This document shows positions 47,266 through 60,900 of a DNA stretch of 64,000 nt, in pieces. Location of the stretch: positions 6,448,001 through 6,512,000 of the forward strand of contig JAHQIY010000004.1 of NCBI GenBank assembly GCA_019054805.1. Direction: 5' to 3'. Below the pieces are notes generated by a model. It was given only the letters and a program-made list of their open reading frames with translations. It did no database searches and was not told where the DNA came from. The first letter of the stretch is position 1, and every line of letters begins with the position of its first letter. This DNA is from Brachionus manjavacas (taxonomy: Eukaryota > Rotifera > Eurotatoria > Ploima > Brachionidae). Position numbers and translations under genes: made by a program.

Positions 47266-48816
47266 ATGCTTTCCAAGAATATTGTAAAAGCTGCGTCCAA
47301 TGCATTTTGTAGATCATCTCAACTACGCAATGCTTCTTCTACCAAATTAACATCAGCTGCATCATCAGCAAAAGCCAAAGAACAATCTAAAATTGGAGCC
47401 AAATCTCAAGCTGTTTTCGACCGCGAAGACAAATACGGCGCTCATAATTATCATCCTTTACCAGTAGCTATTGAGAGCGCCAAGGGTATTTTCATGTGGG
47501 ATGTGGAAGGAAACAGATACTTTGACTTTTTGAGTGCATACAGCGCCGTCAATCAAGGCCATTGCCACCCAAAAATAATCAACACTTTAAAAGAACAAGC
47601 GGATAAAGTAACTCTTACTTCAAGAGCATTCTACAACACTACACTTGGAGAATTCGAGGAGTACCTATGCAAATTATTAGGATTTGACAAAGTATTGCCC
47701 ATGAATACAGGTAGAATATTAAAATAAAATAATAACAAAATAAAATTTAATCAAAAAATTATAAAGGTGTGGAAGCTGGAGAAACAAGCATCAAATTGGC
47801 CAGAAAATGGGCTTATAATGTCAAGGGTGTTCCTAAAGACCAAGCTGTGGTTTTATTCGCAGCTGAGAATTTCTGGGGACGAACTCTCTCTGCTGTGTCT
47901 AGTTCGACAGATCCATCATGCTATGAAGGTTTCGGACCATATATGCCAAACTTTAAAATAATTCCATACAATGATCTAAACGCTTTGGAAGTATTAAAGA
48001 TTTTGAATCTTTTTTTTTTTATTTAAATTTAATTAAAGGAAGCTTGCAAAGATTTCAACGTTTGCGCATTTATGGTTGAGCCCATTCAAGGCGAAGCTGG
48101 TGTGATTGTTCCATCAGATGGCTACTATAAAGGAATTAGAGAAATCTGTACCAAAAATAATGTTCTTTGGATAGCAGATGAAATTCAAACTGGATTGGCA
48201 AGGACTGGAAAGTGATGAGAATTTTTTTTGTCTTTTTATTAGTTTTTAAATAAAAAAAAAATTTAGACGATTGTGCGTGGATTACGAAGATGTTAAACCA
48301 GATATTCTTGTGCTTGGAAAAGCACTTTCGGGTGGCGTTTTGCCGGTCAGTGCTGTTCTGTCAAACGATGAAGTCATGCTATGCATTAAACCTGGAGAGC
48401 ACGGATCGACTTATGGTGGTAACCCATTAGGCTGCAAGGTTGCCATCACTGCCCTTGAAGTATTAGAAGAGGAAAAGCTGTCTGAAAATGCTTTCAATAT
48501 GGGAAATTTATTCAGAAACGAGTTAAAAAAGAGATTACCTAAAGAAATGGTCAAAGATATCCGAGGTCGTGGTCTGCTAAATGCTATTGAAATATCACAA
48601 GGTAAAATGTTATTCAAATTATAAATTTTTTAAAAGATTGTATTTGATTTATTAGACTATGATGCATGGGAATTTTGTATGAGATTAAGAGATAATGGTT
48701 TGTTGGCCAAGCCTACTCATGGTGATAAAATAAGATTTGCTCCACCACTAGTCATTAACAAGGATCAAATGATAGAAGCAGTTGAAATTATTGAAAAAAC
48801 AGCTCATACTTTCTAA
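47266..48816 (+). CDS. OAT: Ornithine aminotransferase, mitochondrial
   Basis: Exons 47266-47710, 47767-47990, 48039-48211, 48267-48601 and 48656-48816 give 445 aa, against 439 in humans. OAT is a PLP enzyme that converts ornithine and 2-oxoglutarate to glutamate-5-semialdehyde and glutamate. A Ser/Ala/Lys-rich presequence (~aa 1-45) is typical of mitochondrial import. The body has [31 protein letters not shown], the cofactor-binding [13 protein letters not shown], and the Schiff-base Lys in [16 protein letters not shown] (~aa 297), then [14 protein letters not shown]. All class-III aminotransferase landmarks are intact. The introns are 48-56 bp and phases agree at each junction. Confidence 0.96.
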
Positions 48817-50056
48817 ATAAATACCAGTTGAACAAAATTTTCTGTCATTTTAAAAATATTAATATATGTTAAAAACCAAGTTATTTAAATTGTAAGCAAT
48901 TTTATCTTTTGCCAAAGTTTTACCATTTTAGTTATCATTTTATTAACTCAAAATATTTTTAAAATAAAGTCAAATTTTAAACAGTTTTTTAATTTCTATT
49001 AAATAGTTGTTTTTTAAATGAAATAACTCTTAATAATTTTTTTTCATCTTTTTCATTACTATTCTGAATTGAATCCTTTTTTGAGTAATTAAAGAGAAAT
49101 CGTAATTAATTATGAGTAAAAAACCTCTAATTTTGCATTTTTATTTCAAAAGTAGAATTTTCTAAAATATTTCTAAAACTAAAGATTTATTGTTTGCAGT
49201 TGACCATGATTGTCACTATTTTCTCAAATATTAAGTGAATTAGACAAGAAATTACGATATAAGAAACCAAAATCTTTACAATCTTTACTGCCGAATAAAA
49301 TGATATGTTCTAATTTTATTTTAGAATGGTGCGAATTTTAACTGCAAAGTTCCTCTTTGATAAATTTACTAAAAAATCAAAAAAAATGAATTAAAAAGAT
49401 TTATTATTCCATTAATTTTCATTTCATTTGAATTAAATTGCGATTAGAATCAAAATTTATCTCTTTGATTTAAAATTTAGGAAAGCTTTATCGCAGGCTA
49501 TAAATAAAATCCGATCGATAAATAAATTTTTTTTTTTATATTCTTAATAATAAAATTTATTTTGATGTTGATAAAGAGTGACAATCGTTTTTTCTTGATA
49601 TCATTCATTATCAGCAAAAAAATAATTTTTAAATTCTAAATTAAATATTTAAAGATAATGAAACATAGAATATTATCATCGCCGACTCTTGCATTAATTT
49701 TTGAAATATAAAAATAGATGTTAAACTTATTATCAAAAATATTTACGGTTGACATTTGATGATTATCAAATACTTAATCTGGAAGATAAAAATGAGAACA
49801 AAAGAATTAAAAAAAAAGCTTTAATGGTTACATTTTGTCGAATTTGAATCAATTTGTTTATTTTATTATTTATTTATTTGTTTATTTGTACCGAGTTAAA
49901 GCTCTTTCAGATAAATATCAATTAATGTTTTTATCTGATTCTTTTGATACTTTTAAATTGTTTTTTAAAACGAAAATTGTTTATTATTGCTTTATAATAA
50001 AAAATTTGTAAAAAAAAAGTTAAAGCGTTTGAACATGAAGCAAAAAAAAACAACAT
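48817..50056. other. Convergent intergenic DNA, OAT / cyclophilin B
   Basis: The 3' ends of two convergent genes should fall here. The sequence is A/T-rich with no ORF. AATAAA occurs right at the OAT stop codon. Confidence 0.5.
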
Positions 50057-50701
50057 CTAGTTATTTACTGTCAAATTCTCTTCAACAGGTAAAGTACCAC
50101 TGTCTTCGATGACTACATCTTTAACTGGAGCATCTCGACCATTTGTTTTTGTATTCTCTATTTCTCTAACAATATCCATTCCCTCTATAACTTTACCAAA
50201 AACAACATGTCTGCCGTCTAACCATTCAGTTTTTACAGTAGTGATAAAAAATTGAGAGCCATTGGTATCTTTTCCAGCATTGGCCATCGACAACCAGCCT
50301 TCGCCTGCGTGTTTTAAATCAAAATTCTCGTCAGCAAATCGCTCGCCGTAAATTGATCTGCCTCCAGTGCCATCACCTCTGGTAAAGTCTCCTCCTTGAA
50401 TCATGAAATTTGCAATTACTCTATGGAATTTGGATCCTTTATAGCCTTGTCCTACTGGTTTTTCAGCTAATTGAGCAAAATTTTCAACTGTTTTTGGCAC
50501 GACATCGCCAAAAAGACCAATTACAATTCTGCCAGATTTTTCATCGCCAATTTTTATATCAAAAAATACTTTTTTTGTTACTTTAACTTTCTTAAACAGA
50601 ATTAGGTTTTATTCAAATCGAAAAAAATTTGAAAAATAAATTACCTTGCATTCTAAGGCACAAAGACAGACTAGTGCAAGTATAATAGAAAAAGCTTTCA
50701 T
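50057..50701 (-). CDS. PPIB: Cyclophilin B-like peptidyl-prolyl isomerase (secretory)
   Basis: Minus-strand exons 50701-50645 and 50590-50057 give 196 aa. Exon 1 encodes a signal peptide ([15 protein letters not shown]), so the protein enters the ER. The cyclophilin domain follows directly with [20 protein letters not shown]. Catalytic and drug-binding residues are all present: the Arg in [16 protein letters not shown], then [20 protein letters not shown] and the Trp in [11 protein letters not shown]. Cyclophilins of this type speed proline isomerisation during folding of secretory proteins. The C-terminus ([11 protein letters not shown]) lacks the basic retention tail of vertebrate PPIB and has no KDEL, so retention or secretion is uncertain. 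The intron is 54 bp. Confidence 0.93.
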
Positions 50702-51610
50702 TCTGATTATTTTAGAGCTAAAATATAATTTAAAAATTTGGTCCTTTTTAAATTAAATTTTATTTGACGATCTTTAAATTTCAAACATTAAATCAAATTA
50801 TAACACGTAAATTTAAAAGGCCTCTTTAAAAAAGATTCATATTTCCAGTTTTTCAAAGCATAACAAATTTACCATTTGGTTAAAGCAAAAATTTTAAGTT
50901 TATTGATTTTGATTAAATAAAAAGCTAAAAGCAATTAAATAGAAAGCATTTGTTTTATTGTTTTTGAAGATTAAAATTCGGATTAAATTAGGAAAAAAAT
51001 ATGCTACATAAATGCAGATTTTTTTCTAATTTGTTAGAAAAAATTTTATTTATTAAACTAAATAATTTGAAAACAAATGAAAATATACTTAAATTGAATT
51101 TGATTTTTTTTCATTTATAAAAATAAATGATAAGCTTAGTTTAATTAAATGACATTCAATGCTTCCTTCTATTACCCAATTTTAAAGTCTCTAGCTAAAT
51201 TTAAAAGCAAAAATTATTTGTTTACGTCATACATTATGTTTTATTCATTTTCGCTTGGCATATTATTATCCTCAAAAGATTGTTAGTTTCATAAACAATT
51301 ATTTCAGATACTAAAATACGATTAATCATATGTTTTATTTTTTCTGACAGTTCATCTAGTAAAATTTTTAAACAAAAAACAACTGTCTAAATTCAAGAAT
51401 TTCAAATATTGCTAAGTTAGTTAGTTAATTTTTAAAACTTAAAAAAAATCTATTAAATCTTTAAAAAGAATTAAAATAAAATTGACAATTTTTTGATCAT
51501 TTTATGATCAAAATTCCTTAAAATTTAAAATAAAAATCGTATTTAATATTTATTAATTTTTAATAAAATACAATAGTTAAAAAACTAATTTATAATAAAA
51601 TTGAGATTCT
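50702..51610. other. Non-coding DNA between GPCR and cyclophilin B genes
   Basis: The PPIB promoter and the GPCR 3' UTR should lie here (both genes on the minus strand). No ORF is seen. On the minus strand a tract ending ATATTTTAG stands about 19 nt before the PPIB ATG. Confidence 0.5.
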
Positions 51611-52908
51611 TTATATAAGCTGATCTAAAGTGCCATTTTCCTCTTCTTCATCTAGCTTCTCTTTAGACTTAGATTTCTTGAATATTTGTTTGTTCGAATT
51701 TAAACTTATATCATATTTGGACACATCTTTCTTAGTTGTACTATCCTTGTGTCCATTCTGAGGAGTCATTTCAATTTGTTCAATACCTACTTGATTGACC
51801 AGATATTTGGAAAATTCAATATTAGATTCCTCTTCATTTATAACATCCACATTATCTGATTTGCTACACCATTTAATAGCTCTAAAAATCCATGGCAAAA
51901 TTAAGCGAAACTCTTTGCGAAAATTGTCATTTAGCCATGCGTACAAAAAAGGATTGTAGATGGTGCTGGACATAGCGATTACGTGAGCAATGAAAAAAAC
52001 ATTACTAAAATAAGACTGCTTGGTAAAATTTATGTTAAACTCCATGATCAAGTGCACGCAATTAAGTGGCATCCAACATCCGGCAAAAATTATTACCATC
52101 GCAATAAGCATTCGATTAGTTCGTTTTTTTCGTTTTAACTCAAGCTGTTCTTTCTCTTTGGTCTTGCCAGGTCGGGTTCGATTTGACAAAATAAGCCATA
52201 TTTTTGTGTAGGAATAAGTTATCACTGTAAATGGAATTAAATATTGCAGGACCATTGATGCTAGATTAAAGAATCGCTTTGACATGGGTATAGGCCAACT
52301 TTCCTAAAATTAGAGAAAATAAAAATTCCCAAAAAAAATCTTCTTTTTATTTAACTCACCCTACACTTGGACTTAATCTCTCCATTCACATTTTCTGGTA
52401 TAAGCTCAATATAGACAGCTAATGGCAGTGAAATGGAAATGGAAATGATCCACACTACGGCAATTAACAAACAACATACACCTAATTTCATGCGCGGCTT
52501 GAACGGATGAACAATAACAAAGTATCGGTCAATGGCTATAGCGAGAGATGTCAACGTGCTTACATATACGCTAACTCCCAGTGAGAAAGAAACCAAATGA
52601 CACAGAAACTTGCCCAAAATCCAATATTCTTGAAAAAAAGATATGGGCGTAAATGGTACAGCCAGCAAGCACATGAGTATGTCAGACAAAGCTAGATTCA
52701 TAATAAACAAATTTGTTACTGATTGCATTGACTTTTTTACACACACAACATAAACTACCAAGCTATTACCGGTTACACCAATGAAAAATATTAAAGAGTA
52801 CAGAGTGCCTAGGATTATGATGGTAAGTCTAGAGTGCTCTTCTCCAATGTCTTCATAAGTTCCATTAGCTGGGTTTTGAACAAGATTTTGAATTGTACTG
52901 GATGTCAT
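51611..52908 (-). CDS. Rhodopsin-class peptide GPCR (NPY/NPF-receptor type)
   Basis: Minus-strand exons 52908-52360 and 52303-51611 give 413 aa with seven hydrophobic helices. Class A landmarks are present: TM1 GVTGNSLVVY, TM2 NLALSDILMCLLAVPFTP, the paired cysteines LGKFLCH and SKCRESW, TM3 AIDRYFVIVHP, TM6 AGCWMPLNCVHL and TM7 YNPFLYAWLND followed by NFRKEF. The extracellular N-terminus carries an N-glycosylation site (NGT). The TM6/TM7 blocks and the NDNFRKEF helix 8 resemble neuropeptide Y/F and related peptide receptors, so a peptide ligand and G-protein signalling at the plasma membrane are likely. The exact ligand cannot be read from sequence. The cytoplasmic tail is long and ends in acidic residues. 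The single intron (57 bp) falls in the second extracellular loop. Confidence 0.88.
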
Positions 52909-55900
52909 TTTGACGATGGTTGACTTTGATTTTAAATTTTGAGCCAGGTATCAAATTTAAATTTTTTAGATGTGAACATCTTGAAGAAAACAATGAATTA
53001 AATTTTATGATAACAGAGCTAGTCTAAAAGATTGATTGATAGATAGGTTTTTTTTCATAATATACGAAAATAAGGAAATGCGTCTACGATTAAAAATGAT
53101 TGATACTTGGTCTTTTTTTCTAGAAATTTTGATTAATTAAATCAAAATTTTTGAAAAATATAAAGATTTAACCGATATTTTCCAAAATTTTTGTTGTAAT
53201 TTTTCAATATAAATTGACTGAATTCTAATAATTAGTTTGAAATCATTATTTAATTAAAATATTTAAATTTTTGCTATAAATTCGCGTAAACACATACTGT
53301 CGGCTTCTATTAAAAAGATCCATTTAATTTAAAATTAAAACAAATTATTTTTTTATGGTGTTTTTTGACTTAATCATGCTATTTATATTCTAGCAAACGA
53401 TTTCTTATCGTGCTTCAAACGTAGCCAGAAATTAATAAAATAATAGATCGCATGAATTTATTAAAGATTAATTGAATTCCTATGATAAATAACTGTTATA
53501 TTATCTAAATTATACAACTTTGCATTCCAAATTTATAAACTGATTATCTGCCAAAAAATTGAATTTAATTATGTCTTAAAAATAAAAAATATTTCCTACA
53601 TTAAGGAGATTAACATCATTTGGAAAAATGATTTTGATTAAAAGGATTTTTTTCATGATTTCAAATACAAATTTTATTAATTTTTATTTTAGTTTTTTTT
53701 TAAGAAAAAAAAAAACATTATAATAGTAAAATATTTTAAGGATTTTTAAATTCAGGTTATTTTGACATATTCAAGACTAATTACTAAAATTGAGAAAATT
53801 CTAAAAAATTTTATTTATATATACTGTCTTTAATAATAAATTAAATTTTTCAGCATAAAAATGTATATAAAAATAGACCTATTTTCATGTGCATCATTTT
53901 TTTCTACGTATTCGATTTCGATTTTGAAAAAAATATGAATATTTTTTGTATTACACATCTAGTAAAAAATAAAAATAGATTTTTGTTTATTCCGTTTTAG
54001 AGATGCTAAAATAATAATTAGCAAGTAATCAGGAAGAAAAGGGGAAAAATTAAATTTGATATTCTCTTTTCTAGAGGAAGTAAAATATTATTGATTAAAA
54101 TGCGCTCAAATCTGTTAACAAAAATGTAGTTCTAAGCTTAGAAAATGATATTTGATTTATCTGATTATATTAGGAATGCTTGTCTGTATAGATTGAATTA
54201 GAAAAAAATTAATAAAATTTATTAATATTTATTAAAAAAAAACGCAAAATGTCATATATGCCCTCTTTTAAAAAAATTTACCTCATGGAAAGAAAACATT
54301 GAATCAGAAATTTTTAAAGAAACGAGTTTGATCTCAGCTAAACTCTTAGATAAAATTTCGTTTAAATTAATCAAATAAAACAAAAATCATCAAGAAAATT
54401 TGCATTTGTAAATTTTTCAGAATTTTTCTGTTAATAAATATCTAAATTTGGTATTTAGCATTCTATTAGCTAAACTAAGAATATTATTCTATTTTTAAAT
54501 TTTAAAAATATTTGCTATTAATTTAGATAGATAAAATTTTCAATAACCAACAATTCATCAAAATTTGATGAAATAATTATTTCCAATATTAAGAAATCGT
54601 TGCTTAATCGTTGTTTAATTTGATTATCATCATTTAGGAAAAGTTAGAAAAGCATTTTATTTGAATGAAAATTTTTTTTATTTCAAATAGGAAATGAAAT
54701 TGGATTTTTTTAAGACTAGATGTCTTTTTCTTTTGTGAACAAAATAAAACCATAAACCTTACATATTCCTGTAAGATAGGTTAAAGCTTTAGTCAAGTGT
54801 GTTCATCCTTGTTGTTGATTATCATTTTAAAAATTATATTTATTCTAAAAACCAGATATTACTGAATCTAGCCTTAATTGTACGATATTACCTCCATAAA
54901 ATATTAACTAAATTATTAAATGTTAAAATATTTACTCATATTAAAATAAAGCTTTTTTTATAAACAAAAAATCAATAATTTTCGTTCAGCTTTATTAAAC
55001 TAGAGTAGTTAGATTGAATTAATTTTCTCCTTGGAAAATTAATTTCGAACTAATCAATTAATAGTTTAAATTTAGAAAAATTTTAAAAGTTAGATGTAGC
55101 AAGCTAATTTTATTTACAAATAGCATAAATGTTAATTGAATTCAATTTTTTATTTTCTTGGGACTCTTATGTTTTGGGAAAAATAAAAAATTTTCAATTT
55201 TCAATCAAAAATAAGTTTTGATTATGAAATTTACTTCCTTGTTATATGTAAATTGTTTTGGCAACAATTTTTCTTCATTGTCGGATTTGGATATTAAAAA
55301 TTTTTATTCAATCAAAACAGGAATAAAATTATTTATCTAATAAATTTAATAAATCAGAATTTTATATACAAATTACTAAATATAATTCAGTTTATAATTA
55401 CATGTTAAAGAATCTAAATTTATTTTAGCTCGTTCTTCCAAAAAGAAATTGAATTATTTCAACACTTATATCTGTATAGAAAGAGCTAGACTGTGATAGA
55501 ATCTTAAAAATTGAAATTTAATAATTCAAATTCAAATTAAAAAATCAATAATTAAAGGTTGGATTTTGATTCATGACTTTAAATAATTTTATAATTTTTA
55601 ATTAGTATTAATTTGAATTTTTTATGATAAAAAAGAAAACTTTTGTAAAAAAAGTCAAATTGAACATAAAAACGAGACAATTTTTTCTTATAATTAAATT
55701 AAAAAATTAACAGTGAGAAAAAATCTAATTTCCGATTTTGTTTTCAAATTTAGTCCATTATTAAAACTATCGAAAAAAGCTTTCATATAATCTTTTAACT
55801 AAACCACCTCGATTTTAAGTCCAGAATTTAAATGCAACGTTATAAAATTATTTCCTCAAGGAAAACCAAAAAAAGTTTTATGTCAACTACTTTCTTGCTA

Positions 55901-57966
55901 TTAAAAAATAAATAAAATTTTAAAAATGCACTTTTAAAAATTAGAATTAACTAAAATATATTAACTTTCCAAAAAAATCCGATTGTCTGCTCATTTTTGC
56001 ATTTAAATTAAAAAATATTTTATTACAAATTTTTAACTCATTTAAACGTTTGTTTATTTGAGATAAAAAAACTGAAAGCTTTATTTTTTATTCAATCGCT
56101 TTTTATACTTTAGAGTCAGACAAAAAGATTAAAATAAATGATTTGAGCAAATTATGTTCTTACGATATAAGCGGTTTATGTATGATACTATACATCCTTT
56201 TACACCCTTTTCAAAAACAAACTAATTAAAAAATTAATTAAAAGCTCAATAATCGTAGATTTCACAGGAATATTTAACCTGAAAAGCAAAGCTTAAATTG
56301 ATCGCTTTCATCTAAAGCAATTTTAAATTCATTTTTTTTTAAATGAAGTCATCATCTCAAAAGAAACATTTTCAGTAATTTAATTCATAATCAAAGTGGA
56401 ATCCTAAGATTATTTCAAATTTTTTCATGTCTTGATAAAAATATTTCCCAAATGTACAAAAAGAATTAAAAAAAATTAAAAAAATTAAAATTAAAATTAA
56501 AAAAATTAATTGCAATATGCATTGGCCTTTATCTAATTTTAAATATTTGATATCTTAGATTTTAAACATTTTCTTGATTGGGCTATTGCAACATAAAAAA
56601 TAGATTCAATTATTATTATTACTAATAATGATTAGTTTTTTTGTCTGTATTGAGCTAAAGCTCTTCAGATTATTCCAATGAAGTGTGCATCAAACCCTTA
56701 ATTTTTCTTTTCCTAAATGACCGCTTCATTGATTCATTCATTGAACAATATCGCTAAAATTTTCGAAAAATATAATCTAATACTGACTTCCAAACATAAA
56801 AATAAAATTGTAACATTTTTCAATAAAAATTGCATACAATCAATTTGTTGAAATTTTTCTCAAAATAAATAATTAAGTAAGTGCATATTAAACTTTAAAA
56901 GATTTTATTTGATTTATCAATTGAAATGTTTAACTAAACTATTTAATTTAAAACAAGCTGAATTTAAAAAGGCTAAAATATTAGAATTTTACATCAAAAT
57001 TTATAAGAATAATTGAGGAAACTGCTTCTATTTTAAAAAATCGATTCAATACATAATATTTAAAAAAAAAATTTTAAATTTTATAAATAAAAATCAAAAA
57101 TCAATTCTCGTTTCCTAAAGAGTTTAAAAACGTCTAAGAGTCAATATTTAGATTAATTAAAAATTTTAAAATCTAATAAAATCAATGCAACTTGATAAAA
57201 ATAATTTTACTTGTTGTTTAGCTGACGACAATCGAAAAAATCTCCAAAGTATAATTTGTTGCAAATAATTTTCCTCCAAGACACCCAATGTAAAGTAAAT
57301 TTAAAGCTAAATCAGCCTCAAGATGCGAATTAAAATTGATAAAGTGGTTTCCTGATAATCTATCAATTTGGCAATAAATTGACATGGCCTTCCAGATAAA
57401 ATTTGAGAACTATAATTTTTTCGAATAACATCTTAGCCTTTTACTCATTAGATTTTTGGTCTTCAATAAATTAGAATATCAAAGATTAAAAAACTTTTTT
57501 AAAATATTATATAACCGTTAAATAAAACGGATTAAATTACAAAATTATTCTTTTTTTTATATCAAGTTCTTCATTTTAATATAAATTTTTTATTAAGAAA
57601 TCAATCTCTTGAGAATAAAGAAACTCTTAAAAGCAATCATAAATAAAAACTTAAGTTTTTTTTTCTTCCGGCAACAAAAAGCAAAATAAAGTTTTACGGC
57701 ATATTTAACTTAATTATTTTCAAAGCTTTCTTTAATTTTGTAAGCTTATATTCAAAAATTAATCCCGAATAATGGTTCATATTTTTTATTAACTTAATCG
57801 TTATATAAAATTCATCCAAAATAAATAGTTAATTGATTTGCCTTTAAGCAATGCATAGATACTTAAAAATAATTTTTAATAGGTTTAATATTAAATATTA
57901 AATTTCAATATTTTATTCAATGGTAAAAAATTAAGCAAAGATTCTATTTAACAAGAATTAAATGTT
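52909..57966. other. 5-kb gene-free AT-rich region
   Basis: No ORF, RNA gene or clear transposon was found. The GPCR promoter must lie at the left end. An A-rich repeat of AATTAAAA-type units occurs at 56461-56515. Confidence 0.5.
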
Positions 57967-60900
57967 CTAAATATTTTCAATTATTAACTGGAGGTAGTTT
58001 CTCGAGTGAATTTCAATGTCGTAGCTCAAATCATCTAGATTTGTGTAACGGGTTCGATTTGGATCAAACAAGCATTTCAGATACTCAACGATCATTTCCT
58101 TAAAAAAATTTAAATTTAAAAACATTCTGTGAATAAAATATTCTTTTAATTTTAAAAAAAAATTTTAATTTCATTGCTGACTTTTAGTTCAAATTTAGAT
58201 CTGCATTTTAACTAAAATATTTTTGCAAAAATCTAAAAAAATTTTCCACTATCTAATAATGATCTCGAATTTATCAAATTTTTGCTTCAAAAATTAATTC
58301 AATTTCTTAGCATGGTAAACATTTTTGTTCGATGAGATAAAAAAAAGCAGCATTGACATTAAAAAACAACTGACATTAAATTCCAAATATTAGCATTTAT
58401 CTTATGCAAATTTTTATGGCCTTTTTTATTTCATTTATTTTATTCTGAAGGAGCATTAGGAGCAAATAAATTGGCAAATGTTAAAATATGGTTAGAATTT
58501 TACTTTTAAATTTGTACAAGAACGATTGAGTTCTTCCTCTGAACCTAAAAATCCCCATGCCAAAACAGGCACCAAATATTCGTTGATAGAATAAAACCGG
58601 GAAATGAACCCATCGGGATACTTCAGCAGTCTTCTCTTAGCCTTCAAAACCGACCAGACTGCAGTGGCTAATGTTGTTTTCTTAAAAGATTGAGATAGCC
58701 AGCGATTCTGTATGACCGATGTTATTGCTGATGGTGGACTTTCAAGGTCTTCAAAGGCATCTAGAAGAATGAAATCCAACGCTATGTCATAAAAATTCAT
58801 TATTCTTACATCCCGAGTTGCTAATTCATCTTTTATATTTCTCCAATTGCTTTCAATTGAGACAAAATTTATCATTTCATCATAAGCCTCAAATAACTTA
58901 GTGCTATCTCTATCAGCTTTTTGGAATAAAACACCGAGCATTAATTTTCCCTGGTCAATAAACCACTGCTTTTTACTTCGTTCTTGTAAAAGCCGATCAA
59001 AACCGAGACGAATTACGTGTAATTTAGCTGCAAAATCTTCTTCTGATTTACAGCTCAATAGCTCGGTTCTTGAAACCCGGTACTTAACTCTTCCTAAAAC
59101 AACGCTGCTCATTCCCATTTCGTACAGGACATTTTTTTCATCTTTATTCTCAATATTCTCCAGCATTTCGGCAGTCAGCCATTCCACGTCCTTATTAAAA
59201 TTAAAAAAATTTTTTGGCTTTTTGAATTTTAGAACAAAAAATTCAAAAGTTGATTCTGTAAATTTTATTAGATAATTCATACAATGCATCAGAAAAATTA
59301 ATGCAATTTAAAAAAAAAATGATCCTTTCCCATAATATTTGGAACAAAGATCAATGGATTAAAAATGATAAAGAATACTCTCAATTTGTATTTTTTATGG
59401 AATTTATTTTTCTATATTTTTAATCCGGAGTCAGCCTCGGTTTAATTTAAAGGAGTTTTTTTAGGCTTTGTGAAATTAAGTACAAAATAAAAAAAAGAGC
59501 AGAAAAAATGTAAAAAAATTGAATAACTTTTTTTCTAAAGGTTTAAACTTAGTTCTGTAAATGCAACGTAGTGCAACTTTCAAAGTTGCATCAAATATCA
59601 AGGTCTGCTAAGTTTGCAGAGTTATGCAGAAATTAAATTTCAATATAATCGAGCGTGGTGCATTTTGCAGAGATTCTGCACACCATTAGCAGACTTTTAC
59701 AGTTGATGCAACTTTGAATGATGCACCATGCTGCATTTACAGAATTTATTTTAAACTTTTAGATAAAAAGTTATTAAATTTTTTAATACTTTGTTCTGTT
59801 CTTTTGTACTGAACTTCACAAAACCGTTTTTTTAATAGTGAAAAATTCTATGCTTTCGAAAATTTTCAATTAAAAAATAAAATAAAGAAAATTTTAAAGT
59901 CGAGATTTTGATGATTCAAAGAATGTATCATTTCATGAAATTTACAAAATCAATTTTAAACTTTTAATTCATTTTTGTTCTAAATTATTTTTTCAAAAAT
60001 ATATGAATAAACTTACAGAATCAGCCGAAACAAAACTTTCATTATCATCATCGCTCAGATATCCGTACCGTTTTGAATAACTTCCAACAGGTGAGCTAAT
60101 AAAATCCGAATTTTCTTTTCTAATTTGACGTTCACTGTAACTTCTGGTCGGATCTGTTTTCAGCAGAGCTTCAGAATATAATTGTTGTTTAATTGCTAAT
60201 CTGGACTGAATAATTTGAAGTGTTTGACTTGGTTTGACCAATTTTTTCCCACAGTCAACTGTTATACTGTTTGCGCTTTCTAGCAAATTTCTCAGTTTAA
60301 AAACTAAATCAGCGTGTTCGTCATTCTTAAATAAAATTTAATCAAGAATTGGTAATTTTAGAAAAAAAAAGAATAAAAATAAAAAACTCGATAACTTTTT
60401 GAGTCTACTTTGTAGAATCTGTTCAAAGCGAAGAATTTATTTGTCTCAAATTTTTACCTAGTTTAAAATACCAACACCGTTTCGTGAGATTAGCTCTACT
60501 TTTTTGGTAAATTATTTGAAAACTTATGAAAATAGACTAAATAGTGATCTCAAATTTTACTCATAATTTTTAATTTTTTAATCAATTTTTTGACTATCTT
60601 CATATGTATTTACAGTAACATTAACTAGAATCTTAAACATGTAAAAAATGTATAAACTTTTTTTAAGAGAATAATCTTGGTTCTGTAGGTTGAACCAACT
60701 GATCCATTCAATGTGTCATTTAATTGAAACTAGTGCAAAAGATTCTAAAAAGTACTTGAAAATTTAAGTGCAAAGTTTTTTGCAGATACTAGACTTAGCT
60801 GATACATCTAACATAACCATTTTTAGGTATTTTGGCAAATAAATTATTAGCTTTTTTTCATTTTTGCCTTGCTTTTTTATTCTAAAATTAAGAGTTCAAT

